64,000 nucleotides of DNA, from the NCBI GenBank assembly GCA_022661535.1, contig JAKULF010000021.1, positions 62,001 through 126,000 of the forward strand, read 5' to 3'. The notes under the pieces were generated by a model. It did not search any database. It saw only the letters and a list, made by a program, of their open reading frames with translations, and was not told the DNA's origin. The DNA is from Eutypa lata. Lineage: Eukaryota > Ascomycota > Sordariomycetes > Xylariales > Diatrypaceae. The translations under genes and the position numbers were made by a program. Of the stretch, positions 11,722 to 23,289 are shown piece by piece; the first letter of the stretch is position 1; the number at the start of each line of letters is the position of its first letter.

Positions 11722-12189
11722 ATGACTATTATAGAAAACGATGAGACAATACGCTCGCACATCGAGCAAATCGTAGCCACGACGCTCCCCAACAGCGCGA
11801 TCTACAACTTCCTGCTCTCCTCGGTGCGGATCCGATCGGCGAGCAAAGGGAACGTGCGGGCGCGCCTCACGCTGACCAGCAACCACGTCAACTCGCGGGG
11901 CGGGATCCACGGGGCCGTGTCGGCGGCCGTCGTCGACTGGGCGGGCGGCATGGCCATCGCGACCTGGGACCTGCGCGAGAAGACGGGCGTCTCCGTCGAC
12001 ATCCACGTGCGCTACTTGTCGTCGGCGGGCGTGGGCGACGAGGTCGAGATCGAGGGCGTTGCGGAGAAGGTGGGGAATTCTGTCGCGTTTACCAAGGTCG
12101 TTATTTCCAAGGTCGTGGAGGGGGGCGAAGTTGGCCCCGTGATCGCGAGTGGTACGCATACGAAGTACGTAAGGCAGCAGGGGCGGTGA
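11722..12189 (+). CDS. Hotdog-fold acyl-CoA thioesterase (ACOT13/PaaI-like), 155 aa
   Basis: Single-exon gene with ATG in the context CATAATGACT. The core has the 4HBT hotdog signature: central strand ARLTLTSNHVNSRGGIHGAV, where the NSRGGIHGA turn begins the long hotdog helix (GAVSAAVVDWAGGMAIAT), followed by the antiparallel strands VSVDIHVRYLSS and DEVEIEGVAEKVGNSVAFTKV and a final strand ending GTHTKYV. The Asp in VVDWAGG is at the position usually catalytic in this family. Length matches the family (about 140-170 residues). Members hydrolyse acyl-CoA thioesters as tetramers, often in mitochondria; no clear targeting peptide is visible here. Codon use is strongly GC-ending in the 5' half, unlike the AT-rich surroundings, which suggests a well-expressed conserved gene. 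Confidence 0.92.
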   Translation: MTIIENDETIRSHIEQIVATTLPNSAIYNFLLSSVRIRSASKGNVRARLTLTSNHVNSRGGIHGAVSAAVVDWAGGMAIATWDLREKTGVSVDIHVRYLSSAGVGDEVEIEGVAEKVGNSVAFTKVVISKVVEGGEVGPVIASGTHTKYVRQQGR

Positions 12190-13156
12190 TGGATGATGGG
12201 TTAGGTATGGAAATTGAGGATAGAGGAAGATAGTAAAAGGAGTATCACTTGCATGGGTACAGGGTAGACCAGTATTATGGTGATAGATTGCAACTAGATT
12301 AAAGTCATTACATTGTGCCGTCACTGTTGATGCAATTAGACTAAGCAGGAATATTATACATGCTTTACAGTATATGTCATTAATTAATGAGAGATAGTTC
12401 GCTGTCACTTCTGGCCTAGCCCCCTTGGCTAATGGGCGTATGAGAGTATGTTTTCTGTTGTTGAGAAGGTTAGCTAGACCATAACATTGCGCCTTTTTCC
12501 AACATAAAATATTCATTGGCGTTATTGTGAAGCTTAGTAGATGTGTCGCTGTCTTGACCAAACCGTCACAGAGCAAATGTGTTATATCAAGTGTTCATTA
12601 TTTTGACAGCAACTTTGTACCTACTCTGCTCCATTATACTAGAATGAGTTCTTGTATGATTTCCTTAACATCAAAGCTTAACTAGTATACCTTAGGGCTT
12701 GTTTCATAATATGAAATAACCCTTTTGAATTATCTCAACATTTATGAAGATATTTTATAAAACGATGAATAATACTCCCATAATGGTCGAAGTTGAAATG
12801 TCAACCAAGGTTCATACATTTCCGGGACAATTTATTGGCAAAATTAATCCACTTGACCATCATATCCCAAAAGAGATACATAATTCCTAGCCGGTAATTA
12901 TCGGAAGTCCTTAAATGGATATATAGGTTCGACTGTTACGGTTGAGTGAGCGGCCAGCCAGTCCAGCTAGTGCCTTAACATGGTTTATTATAATTGGACA
13001 ACTGGTTTAAGAAGCTTGAGGGCTGTACTTTTTGGACATAGCTTCGTAGCTGAAGACCAACCATCAACCGTTCCAACAATAAAGACAACACAGGGATTGG
13101 GTCGGACTCCATGCTAATGTTTTACCAATCGTCAGGTTAAAGCCGACCTCTTGAAA
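12190..13156. other. Intergenic stretch, no gene seen
   Basis: AT-rich with short random frames only; no repeat or RNA gene recognised. Confidence 0.5.
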
Positions 13157-14577
13157 ATGGATCCATTGGTGGCAGCCGCATTTCATAACCTGAATTGTAG
13201 CCGCTTATGTAGCCTACCGGAAGAATTACTCCTCAGGATCATGATAATTCTTAACCTTCCAGACGTACAATGCCTCAGACGATCAACGCGTCTCTTCCTA
13301 CGTCTCTACTCATCGTCCGAGTTTAATCGCTTCTATGTTACTTCTGGAGCCACTTTGGGACAGCCCTTTCGACCGTGGCGCTACACACTGCCCAGCACCT
13401 TGCCATCGGACAGAGATTTCGAGGGATATTGTCAAAGTTGCCGGGAGATTAGGACAGATAAGACCTGGAACGATAAGATGTCTCAGCTTACAAAACAATA
13501 TTTGCATTGTTCTGGGTGTGAACGTGACCACCCAGCTTATTTGTTCTCCATGGCCCAGAGAAATGGTTTATCTTCGAATCGCGTTTGCATAGGTCGGCAA
13601 GGGACGGTTCGTTATTGTCACCACAATGTAGTGGAATGGAGAAAGGTTGCCATACTCTCAAGATGGCTATGCGAGCTTCAGCTAGATGACGTCAAAACAT
13701 TACCCAGAGTGGTCTCGACGAATGTGAGGAGCATTCCCACGGCCCCAAGCATCACAGTCCCTCATCACTCCAGTTGTTTCCCGGCGGCATTAAGCCAACA
13801 GTTGAGCTGAGAGGCGACGAAAGAAATGGTGTAACGATGTTTATCCAGTGGAGCGGACACCTACTTCTTCCAAGTCCCGAAGAACTTGGTCAGGATAATG
13901 GGATTACCCCGAGATTAATGCACAAACTACTTAGATCACTACGGCAAGACGGCGCGGAATGGATTGTACCAGAGCTTCCGCTTGGTCGGCTGATTGAAAT
14001 GAATTGCTTTGACCCCAATTTATGTCGTTGCCTTCATTACGCTGGGATTGAACAGCTTCCACAAAAGTGGTAGCTGAGCACCCAGGAAATGGTTGATGAG
14101 AGGAGTATCGCTCAGCCACCCCCTTGCCGCTTTCATCGTGAATACGGACTAAGGCCCCTCCAGGCCCTCCAGAAAGACCACGACACAGGTTCAATACAGG
14201 GAGAAGAGGAGAAGTGGGGATGTCATAGAGCCATAGTAAGGACACTAGGCGACTCCATGAACGACTCCGCGACGTTTGAAGTCACGATTAACCCATGTGC
14301 GGGCGGCAGTGACCGTTGTTTGCGAGTGCAGTACTCTCACTCTGTCAATATCATACCAAAGTCCCGGAGCGAATCTGTTAACACATTTAAACCCCTCCCT
14401 ATTACGGCAGCCTGGATACAAGCTTTGGATCCCAGCTCTTACGGTTTGTGGACGGACGAGTCGACTCGCAGACTGCTGTGGTGCCTCGACCGAGGATGCA
14501 AAAACTATCCCGGTTATCTGAGGAGGTTTCCCGGTCCTTCGGCCGAGATAAATCGAGCTTGTGAAGGAGACTGCTGA
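13157..14577 (+). pseudogene. Broken F-box protein gene
   Basis: Starts at ATG 13157 (two codons after a TTG). Residues about 15-55 are an F-box: CSLPEELLLRIMIILNLPDV followed by LRRSTRLFLRLY. Then comes a Cys/His region (CQSCREIR, CSGCERDHPAYLFS, VCIGRQGTVRYCHH) typical of a fungal F-box family whose members recruit SCF ubiquitin ligase targets. At about 13711-13714 the frame slips: upstream reads TLPRVV, and the next frame reads LDECEEHSHGPKHHS and continues through VPELPLGRL and FDPNLCRCLHYAG. That frame is cut by TAG at 14071-14073 but continues in register to TGA at 14577 with further family-like Cys spacing. CAG to TAG is a CpA to TpA change, the RIP-type transition. One indel plus one nonsense codon makes this a pseudogene unless the assembly is at fault. 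Confidence 0.7.
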
Positions 14578-15733
14578 CCTTTGTAATTCGGTCACTTGGG
14601 AGAAAAACATAACAATTATCTCTAGTCCCGAAGGAAGCATTGGTTTGCTACTGCCTACTTGGTCTGTTTGCTCCAAGGTTTCAGGTCCTACAGAGGTGGC
14701 AATAATGATAATAACCATGATACCTCGTTTCCTCCTTTAAGATAGTCCATACGTTAGATGTTAGATCAATCATCAATGCCTGAGGCCTGCCACCAGAAAT
14801 TTGAAACGAGGACGAACAGGTATGGATATTTCATCAGGGTTGGTGCCTTACGTACTTCAGGTTTGTGAGGTGAGCCTCGGATAGGAGGTACATACATACT
14901 ATTGAAACAACCTCGCTTCTACGCTTAGATACATAGTTCATAGTTAACCACGGACTCCTATAGATATATATGATTGGGGTGCTATGATTTCATTAAAGAA
15001 TTCTAAGGTTCCGTGGCATGAGCACCGTCGGCGTGTATTCCGTGCCACCATAATTCAGCTCAGCCCAGGAATCTCATATTCTAAGGTAGCTGGTATCTGC
15101 GCTCACCCTGCTCTGATTTAATATACAGTACATTGAATTGATGGCAAGTGACATCAAGAAAAGAAAGAAAAAAGACCAAGATTAGATCTCCTAGATGTGT
15201 AAGGTGTCCTAGCGATTTGTCCATCCCATACGAGCACGCCTAGAGGTAGTACTGGAGTCTCGAACGACTTCTCACGAAAGTTTAAGTATTAAGTAATTTT
15301 TCTTATGGGTTTGAGTTTTAGTTAATGTTTGTATCAATGTCTTTTTTCTTTCTTTCCTCTTTTGTAAACAAAGCAATATAATTACCTTCTACAAGTATCC
15401 GGCCCTTACATGCCCTAAGTACGTTGTACTCTATGTATGTTTAAGTACATAGTTGAAAAAGGTGCCCCGCAAAATTAAATCGACCTACGGCGGGATTACC
15501 TCATAGCTGGGAGGTACATTGGGCCAGGTATTGTACCTCTAAAAGGTACTGAACAGCTTCAGCCACAGCCTCACCTAGTCACCACCCACCACCATCAAAC
15601 ACCACCACCACTCAACATCACCAATTGATTTTTTTCCTTCCTCCCTCTCAAGCCGGGCGACCAACCAAACCGACGGAATATACGACACGCTACACCACAC
15701 ACACGACATCACAATCAAAATCAAAATCCCGCA
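14578..15733. other. Intergenic stretch, no gene seen
   Basis: No coding signal. The right end (about 15570-15733) is a CA-rich leader with repeated CACCAC units preceding the stomatin-like gene. Confidence 0.5.
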
Positions 15734-17181
15734 ATGTCGTTGGCGGCAAGAAACGACAAGGTCTTACTGCCCGTTGTGCGGCGCGGTTTAAAAAGTCACC
15801 AACAAATTCCGTCCACCGGACCAGCGCTCATAGCAGCAGGTCAGCAACGACACCACCACCACCACCACCACCACCACTACCACTTACAAACAACTCGACG
15901 ACCACAATCACCTCTCCTGCCGTCAATTCACATTAACCGCAATAACACCGCAATAACAACGAGATCCTTCCACCTCACCAGCCATGCCCGGAACCCCGCC
16001 TCCTCGTCCTCGTCGGGCGGGTTTGGCGCGGTAGGTGCCATCCCGCCGTCCTACTTCCAGCGGCCGTCGCTGCCCGCCAATACGGTGATCCGGTTCGTGC
16101 CGCAGCAGACAGCATGGATCGTCGAGCGTATGGGCAAGTTCAATAGGATTTTGGAGCCCGGTTTAGCTATTCTCGTCCCCTTCATCGATCGCATCGCCTA
16201 CGTCAAGAGTCTCAAGGAAGTCGCTATCGAGATCCCCAGCCAGAGCGCCATCACCGCCGACAACGTGACGCTTGAGCTTGATGGTGTGCTGTATACTCGG
16301 GTTTTCGACGCCTATAAAGCCAGGTATGTTCATTCTCTCCCATTCTATCTTTTTCTTCTTTCCTCATACTCTGTCTGTCTTTTCTTCATGCTAACATCTC
16401 GACGTACCCCCCAAACAGCTATGGAGTTGAAGACGCCGAGTACGCCATCTCGCAGCTCGCCCAGACCACAATGCGCAGCGAAATCGGCCAGCTGTCCCTC
16501 GACCACGTACTGAAAGAGCGAGCCGCGCTCAACACCAACATCACGGCGGCGATCAACGAAGCGGCGCAGGCATGGGGCGTGACGTGCCTGCGGTACGAGA
16601 TCCGGGACATCCACGCGCCCGAGGCCGTCGTGGCCGCCATGCACCGGCAGGTGACAGCGGAGCGGTCGAAGCGCGCCGAGATCCTCGACTCCGAGGGCCA
16701 GCGCCAGAGCGCCATCAACATCGCCGAGGGCAAGAAGCAGAGCGTCATCCTGGCGTCCGAGGCCCTGCGCGCCGAGCAGATCAATCGCGCCAACGGCGAG
16801 GCCGAGGCCATCCTCCTCAAGGCCGAAGCCACCGCCCGGGGCATCGACGCCGTGAGCCGTAGCATCGACCAGGGGGGCGCTGCCGCCCAGGGCGCCATGA
16901 GCCTGAGCGTCGCCGAGAAGTACGTCGATGCCTTTGCGAAGCTGGCCCGCGAGAGCACCGCCGTCGTCGTCCCCGGCAATGTGGGCGATATGGGCGGCAT
17001 GATCGCGACCGGTCTGAGCGTGTATGGGAAGGTGGGCGAGGCGCAGAGCCGCACTATGGCGAGGCAGATCCTGGAGAAGCAACAGCAGCAACAGCAGCAA
17101 CAGTCCGCTGGTGGTGACGAGAAGACGGGCGTTGTGGATTCCATGTTGAGGGAGTTCGATGAGACAGCTAATAAGAAGTGA
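15734..17181 (+). CDS. Mitochondrial stomatin-like protein 2 (SPFH/prohibitin family), 2 exons
   Basis: Exons 15734-16323 and 16419-17181 (95-bp intron) give 450 residues. The N terminus is a long basic Ser/His/Arg-rich mitochondrial presequence (about 100 residues) that includes nine consecutive His. The SPFH domain follows: NTVIRFVPQQTAWIVERMGK, FNRILEPGLAILVPFIDRI, then DNVTLELDGVLYTRV and, across the splice, YGVEDAEYAISQLAQTTMRS. The C-terminal half is the coiled coil rich in AEGKKQSVILASEALRAEQI, ending with a poly-Gln run near residue 425. This matches STOML2/SLP2, an inner-membrane scaffold that binds cardiolipin and prohibitins and organises membrane proteases and respiratory complexes. 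The intron falls inside the SPFH domain. Assignment is firm; the poly-His and poly-Gln runs are lineage-specific decorations. Confidence 0.95.
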
Positions 17182-19057
17182 AGAGTGGGAAAGAGAGGAG
17201 TGTAAAAAGAAGCTTCGCAGGCAGGCTAGTTACATGCTTAAATTAACTGGCTGGTTTGATGGAGAAATCCAGGGGTCGTGGGGGGCAGGACGGAAGGGAG
17301 AATGTGTGTTAATGAGATAATGAGTCGGTCGAGGTCTACGCGGAACAACGGTGTCTGTTTGTTCTCGGTTATCGGTACGAGACAGACAACTGTTAGGAAT
17401 ACCGTCCGTCTGCTGGAGAGAATAGAATAAGGGGGTGATGCATGACTAGAACAGGGACGGGAGGTCAAAAGGGAAAAAAGGAAAGCATCACACGATTCAT
17501 CTGTACTACCAGCACCACCACCACTATCAACTCCCCCATCCACTTAATCCACATCACAACACCCAACCAACCATCTCATCTCATCTCATAATTGTGACCC
17601 TTTTGCCTTTCACCCGAGAAAATCAGGACAGCACCAACATACCTACTTACCCAGCATGTTAGAGCAATTGAAAAGAAAGGAGAGATAAGAGAAAGGCATT
17701 GTAATATGACCATGGCGTTGTTATATTGAGAAAAAGGATGTTATAATTATATCAAATGCCCCAGCCCAGTCCCGTCTGTATGTATTTATATTAAAACTTC
17801 CCTTGTTCAATATTTCGAGCACATGTAGAGCTATATGACATGGCATGATACCTTAACAGGAAATGAAAACCCCTTATTCGCCAATATGTTGAGCTCCGCT
17901 GGTAATTTCCAATAGGCTGTACACATCATGTCGCTATGTAGCCGTCCCCTATTGACATATCAAGCGCTTCGGTCATTAGGGAGACTATGAAGGTAGTCCT
18001 AGGGAGACAACATCATAGATGATTTCAGCTTTTCATATTGGACTACAGGGACCGTAAGGATCCGTGTCTAGATTCTCCTGTGCTATTTTCAGCATTTCTT
18101 TTTTCTTTTAGATAATTTCATTTTATGGTAGCTGGGAAATCGATTGCCTTATTGATGCAATGCCCTTACGGTACGATTTACACTTGGCACAGTATCTATG
18201 ACCGGAGATCTAGTTCCCATCTCATCCAACAACACAGGTCTTCTTCCAAAAGTGATTGGCGATGAGCTCCCATAGTACTGTTCTGATTTTCTCTGTGGCT
18301 TAGCGAGCCCAACCAAGCATAATCGTCGCCCTGTCTGCCCTAATGGGTCCAAAAGCAAGAAGTCGGCAAAGAGAATGTAGTATCGAAATCCCCGATCTAA
18401 TTAGTTAGTCCCCGAACTAACTAATAACGTGATACTAGAGAGACAAAGGCTGTTCTGCTCCGAAACTTCCCACCTCTATCACCATCTTGCTCTGGTACAG
18501 TCATCCTTTAGCTGCCTGAGAAATCTCTTCTAGCGTATGCCATGGCAGCAGCACCGCAAGACTACCTTCTTCTAAAGTTATCGATATCGTTTCCCAGGGG
18601 GAGATCCATGTCAACGATCGGATTTCCTAAAGCGCCGCGTCACAGAAGGTCACGGTAAGCCACTCACTGTTCTGCTACTGTAGTCTCAAGCGCAGCTCCC
18701 TCATACGTCTCAAGATCGCACCACAGGTCGGCGTACGTGGTGGATCGGTGGATGTGTTTTTATATGTGACGTGCACATTCTTGTCATATGGTGGTTCATG
18801 GGCCTATCAAGTCGTTGCCAAAATAATTGATACGACCTTTAGGTATTAGATAGGTATATTTATACTAAAAAGAGATATATCCATAAGTCATAACTGGTAA
18901 TGATATATCCTATAATCTGGATAATCATTTATTATGGTTAAATAAAGAGGTATTATTCAATTTGGCACCGACTGACTAACCTATTAGTCCAGGGCTTCCC
19001 GAGTTGTAATGATATTCTGTAAGCTTCGAATTAGGTGCTAACTAACTAGAGAGATAT
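17182..19057. other. Long intergenic stretch, no gene seen
   Basis: Between two convergent genes; no coding signal. It contains a perfect 10-bp inverted repeat at 18400-18425 and AT-rich DNA from about 18820 to 18960. Confidence 0.5.
18400..18425. repeat. Perfect 10-bp inverted repeat with 6-base loop
   Basis: ATTAGTTAGT, loop CCCCGA, ACTAACTAAT. It is preceded by a related ATCCCCGATCTAA, so the CCCCGA-CTAA block is also partly duplicated. No protein association is known to me. Confidence 0.7.
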
Positions 19058-21273
19058 TCATGTTCGGGTCCACCACTCAGTATTGAAATCAATGTTATCG
19101 AATAACGATGTGAAGTTTTCGTCCCCATTGATTAATCCAGATTGGGTGACTAAAGAACTCGGATCCGCCATGCCCACAGAGCTGTCTTGTTGGTGGTGAT
19201 TCGGGTCCTGGGATGATAGGTCCGTGACATCTACTTGCAACGGAAATAAACTGTCGTTGGCGACATGTCCCAGTTGCTGTGGAGAATTGCTGTCAGGTCT
19301 CGGAGGCTCTAGAACATCTCTCGAGCTTTCACCAAGACCATCCGGTTCATTTGCGCCGTAGATACTAAATAGAGCCTCCGGTCTTGGCCTAAGGTTGATC
19401 TGGGAAAAGGATGCATAACCGGAGTCGGGACTATTATTGCGTGCTGGCCGGCTAGTTTCGTACCTCTGCAGAATTTCGGGAATCGCCTGTTGGAAAAGGT
19501 TCTGAGAAAAGGCAAGAACATCCTCCTGGTGCGGCATCAGGCTGGGGGTAATGTACTCCCTAGCCCTTTGTTCTACGATGCTCAGACCGGTAGTCGCCAT
19601 GAAGGTCTGGAACGCCAGGAATTCCGTCGAAAGGCCATTCTCAATGTATGGATTGTTCGGTTTAGGCTTACCCGGAAATAATGCTTCGTATATTGAATAC
19701 CACTGCTCTTCCTTGGACAGCTTTTTGTCGACACGGCGCTCCAGCAGCGTCTGCTGCTCTGTCGTTACCCCTTCAGGCTCGGTACCCTCACGCCTATCGC
19801 AGTCCCTTCTTGCAATGTGCGCATAGAATGGGCTCTCTTTCTCGAACGTCAACCAACAAGAAGGACAGTGGAGCGGCCGTTTGTGTTTACGCCGTAGGTG
19901 CTGTTTCACCCTATTGATACCAGACAAGATGGAATGCTGGCATGAGTAGTATGTAAGGGGCTTCCATTTGTGAAAAGGACAAGCCCACAGAAAATTCTCG
20001 ACAACCGATGCTGGCGGCTCTTTCATCAGACGCTTAGGCGAGCGTTCTTCACTGCCGTCCTCCTTTTCTCCGTAGTTGCCGTCGCTTGGTTCACCTTGAC
20101 GCTTCCCCCCATCACTGCATGCTTTTCTTTTGCCCCCGGTGTTGCTAGGTCTTTGCGACGAACCACTGCTATTTCGTTCTTCAACATCTGAGGGGACTCC
20201 ATCCGCCGAGGATGAATCATGAGATGTATGGCCTAGTGTTGGCGAATACCTCGCGAAGAATTCCGTAAGGAGATCTTTTAACAGCGGCTGAGCCAGTCTT
20301 CCTATTGGACTCCCATCGAAATTAAGTAGCTCATCGTCGAAATCACCAGATGAGGTCGAGTCGTACTCGGTTGTACCGGTCGAGGCCCCTGAGCTCCCTT
20401 GTGGAGATGATAAGAAAGGAAACACTGTTGCCCCTTCTGCAGTGTTTGCCCTCGAACTGTGATGGTTATTTTCTGTGCTGTCCAATGGTTAGTCTCTATC
20501 CCTTAAGGGCAAAGATGTAGGTAGCGAAGATCTTGCCACCCTACGGGTAAACACGTCTCTTCTCTGGGCTCAGATCTAACGTACCTGCTAGACTCTGCTC
20601 TGGACCCACCAACACAAGCTGGAGAAGCACAGATAAGGGAAGTAATATTGCGGGATGTACTTCGGTTAGGTATGGTTTCTGTATTTGCATCTCGGGTATT
20701 CTCTAGATGAATGTTGGCCACAATGTCTGCAGGCTGGTCACCCGATGATGTAGTTTCATCACTGGTCCTGGCATGTGTTGGAGGGATTTCTATATCCTGA
20801 CTGGGAGTTTTCTTCGTCTTTACACTGGGGCAAGGTTCCGTATCATATATAGACCTATTTTGATCCCATGGTTCATATGGCCCATGTGACACATAGCCAC
20901 TATCATCTCCACGATCATATCGTTCATATAGTTCAAATGGCTCAAATATTCCAAATGATGCATAGCCACTATCTTCACAATCTGGAAGTCTCGATCCTTC
21001 TAATACGTCGGTATTGAGCTCTAATGAATCCTTATTGAGCACCATGTCTTGGAAGTGATCATGTTCATCATCGCCTTCTATTTCTAGATGGGGATAATCA
21101 ACCTGGGTCTCGACCATAGTTTCCGCGGATACTGGTTGTATGTTCGTGCCTGATTGCTGACTGTATGCACCTATGTTGATCCCGCCTTTTATTATACGAC
21201 CATTCGTGGCTCTGGAGGAAGAAGTTGCTCCAACTTGTTGCGATGCTCCATCCTTTGATTCAGGTAGAGTCAT
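19058..21273 (-). CDS. Fungal C2H2-type zinc-finger protein, 2 exons, 702 aa
   Basis: Two long frames join through one intron: exon 1 21273-20585, intron 20584-20478 (donor GTACGT, branch-like CTAAC, acceptor GGACAG), exon 2 20477-19058. The downstream frame has no ATG of its own near its start (only TTG), supporting the join. The N-terminal part is disordered and acidic with repeated DSGYASF/DSGYVSHG motifs. The centre (about residues 390-450) carries atypical zinc-finger modules: CPFHKWKPLTYYSC, INRVKQHLRRKHKRPLHC, PSCWLTFEKESPFYAHI and RRDC, the arrangement of an unclassified fungal C2H2 family. Further DSGYASF copies occur in the C-terminal tail. A nuclear regulator is likely; targets unknown. 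It faces the next gene head to head across a 2-kb gap. Confidence 0.82.
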
Positions 21274-23289
21274 ATTGGAAACTCGCGCAGTATGGTTGTA
21301 CAGTTCAGTGCTCAGATTTATTGAAGACGGCCCATCGTTATCATGTTCCCTTGGCCTGCCTTAAGTGGTCGTGAGCTAGTTGACAATTGCATCGTTGGAT
21401 ATATGACTGCTTACCAAATTGGGCTGCGATCTGGTCTGATATTCTTGGGAGATATTTTTTAGATCACGAATGCTTTTTCAACGATGCTTAAGGCGTGGAT
21501 ATAGAAATGAAGGGCAATCAAAATTAAATACTAGGTGTGTAGATTTTTCTTATATACACAATAAGGATGGCGCATCCCATACGTCTTTAGAGGTGGCAAC
21601 ACGTGACCCCGCCGATGTGTGAGCGCACAGCTGTGCTGCTCCTACTCATATTAGATATGCTTACTGTTTCAAGCATACTGCACAGTATTCCTTTGCCCAA
21701 CCATAGTGATAGCACCTATTGAGGTCTCCTGAAGCAGCACGCCCCTGTGGTGTCACAAGGTAATGCAGAAGTGAACAAAATAATTATTATTTCAAACTCG
21801 GGGTTTCATTACCATTCTATAGTATTCAATACTTCTAATTGTTTCGGATAGGCTCTATGATTTCCCATTCTGGTATTCATACGTGCTTGCCGAAAAGATT
21901 GCCTTGGACCAATCATGATTGATTTGCTTGAATTTCGGTAGTGCTCTTCAGCACACCACTATTCGCTATACCTCTTCGGCCCGGGCCGTTTATAGGCGCT
22001 TGAGCTATATGTCTTCAATTGCCAACTTCCGTCTCGCGTATTGTCTGGGATTGGTTGTGGTTTGATGCACCTTACTGTGCCTATCTTAGTTAAGCTGCCT
22101 ATCTATCTGAATAAAGAACGGGCAGAAAGATAGAACAGCTATATAGATATGATGTAATTCATATCGCGCAGTGAAAGGAGTATCGGGTATTATTGTTTAA
22201 GTATGGAACGAAGGTCGATGTATATTGGAACGTAGCACCCCTGTAAGATAAAGAAGAAGTAAGATGAAGAGGCTGCTTACCTACCCGGGTCAGTAGTCAG
22301 GGAGGTGGTTATCAATTACATGTATATGTTATATGCATGAGGTGTCAAGACCGCATGTAACCACCTATGTAGGTACAGTACCTACCCAGAGTCGAGTTGC
22401 TGAATAATGTATTCTCACAATGACACATCAATAAAAAGTTAGCGGGATGGTCCGCGCTGGAACATCAACCAGGATCAGTGAAGTGAAACCTTGGGCTGGA
22501 CACCTGGGCAGTGTGGAGGTTCAACAACTTGGAAGTTGGAAGGAGCGCCGCTGACTTGGATTTAATTTGTTCCGCGGCACCGGGCCAATCAATCGTCGCG
22601 CCAATTCATCCAAAGTCTCGAAGCCGAGGCAGGGCGAACACGTTCACTAATCATCAATACAATCCTTCCCGTTTCTTCCACACCCAATCCAAGAAAAAAC
22701 TAGGTAGGTAGTTCAATAGCATTCGACCGATGAGGTGTCACATCAAACAAACCAGCATCGCACAGCGCACATCGCACACATACCTCGCTTATGCAGGGTC
22801 GGTACTTCGTATAATGAACGCCCTATCATAGAGACGCCTACACCGAAGTCAAGTCAACCAATCTCGCAGCCTTGTCTCTTGTTTACGTGGAGAGAGAGAG
22901 AGAGTCCGGTTCGGGTTGTGGATTCAACCTTATTTTGTAGGACCCTCCCCTACAAATAATACATACCCAACCTACATAACCTAGTGATAACTACTAGGTA
23001 ACTACTTAGGTAGTTAGCTGGTTGGTAAGTTAGGTGGAGGTAGAAATTGCGGGGAGGGAAGCGGACGGCTTCGTTTGGTTAACTAAAGCAATTAAAAAAA
23101 CAACCTGCGTCTAAAAGTTAGTAAGCCGCCGTCTTACCCGATAGGCTGTAAGGTAACCAGGGCCGTCGTCGAAGCCGGTCTGGTCCAGGTTGTTGACGTT
23201 ACCTGTTACCTACTTACCTACCCGGGTGGTGGTGGAGGTAGTGGCAACGGCAGAGTGGTAGTGGTGGGCTACGGCTCGGATGGTTCCTG
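21274..23289. other. Divergent intergenic region between two regulator genes
   Basis: About 2 kb separating the C2H2 gene (leftward) and the bZIP gene (rightward). No gene seen; short upstream open frames exist near 22511-22711 and 22735-22959 but lack coding character. TAGGTA/TACCTA motifs cluster at about 22365-22390, 22695-22710, 22990-23035 and 23205-23225, and a (GA)n run occurs at about 22890-22902. Confidence 0.5.

Noticed and set aside
11668..12576. A 302-codon minus-strand frame opposite the hotdog gene.
   Set aside because: Its composition (His/Arg/Asp-rich) is the complement of the GC-ending hotdog codons; no family features.
13774..14577. Two extra small genes after the F-box frame.
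   Set aside because: They share one frame separated only by a TAG, begin without usable ATGs at the right places, and continue the F-box family pattern.
16345..17144. Two long minus-strand frames opposite the stomatin-like gene.
   Set aside because: Shadows of a GC-rich exon; no domain, and the plus strand has a clear SPFH protein.
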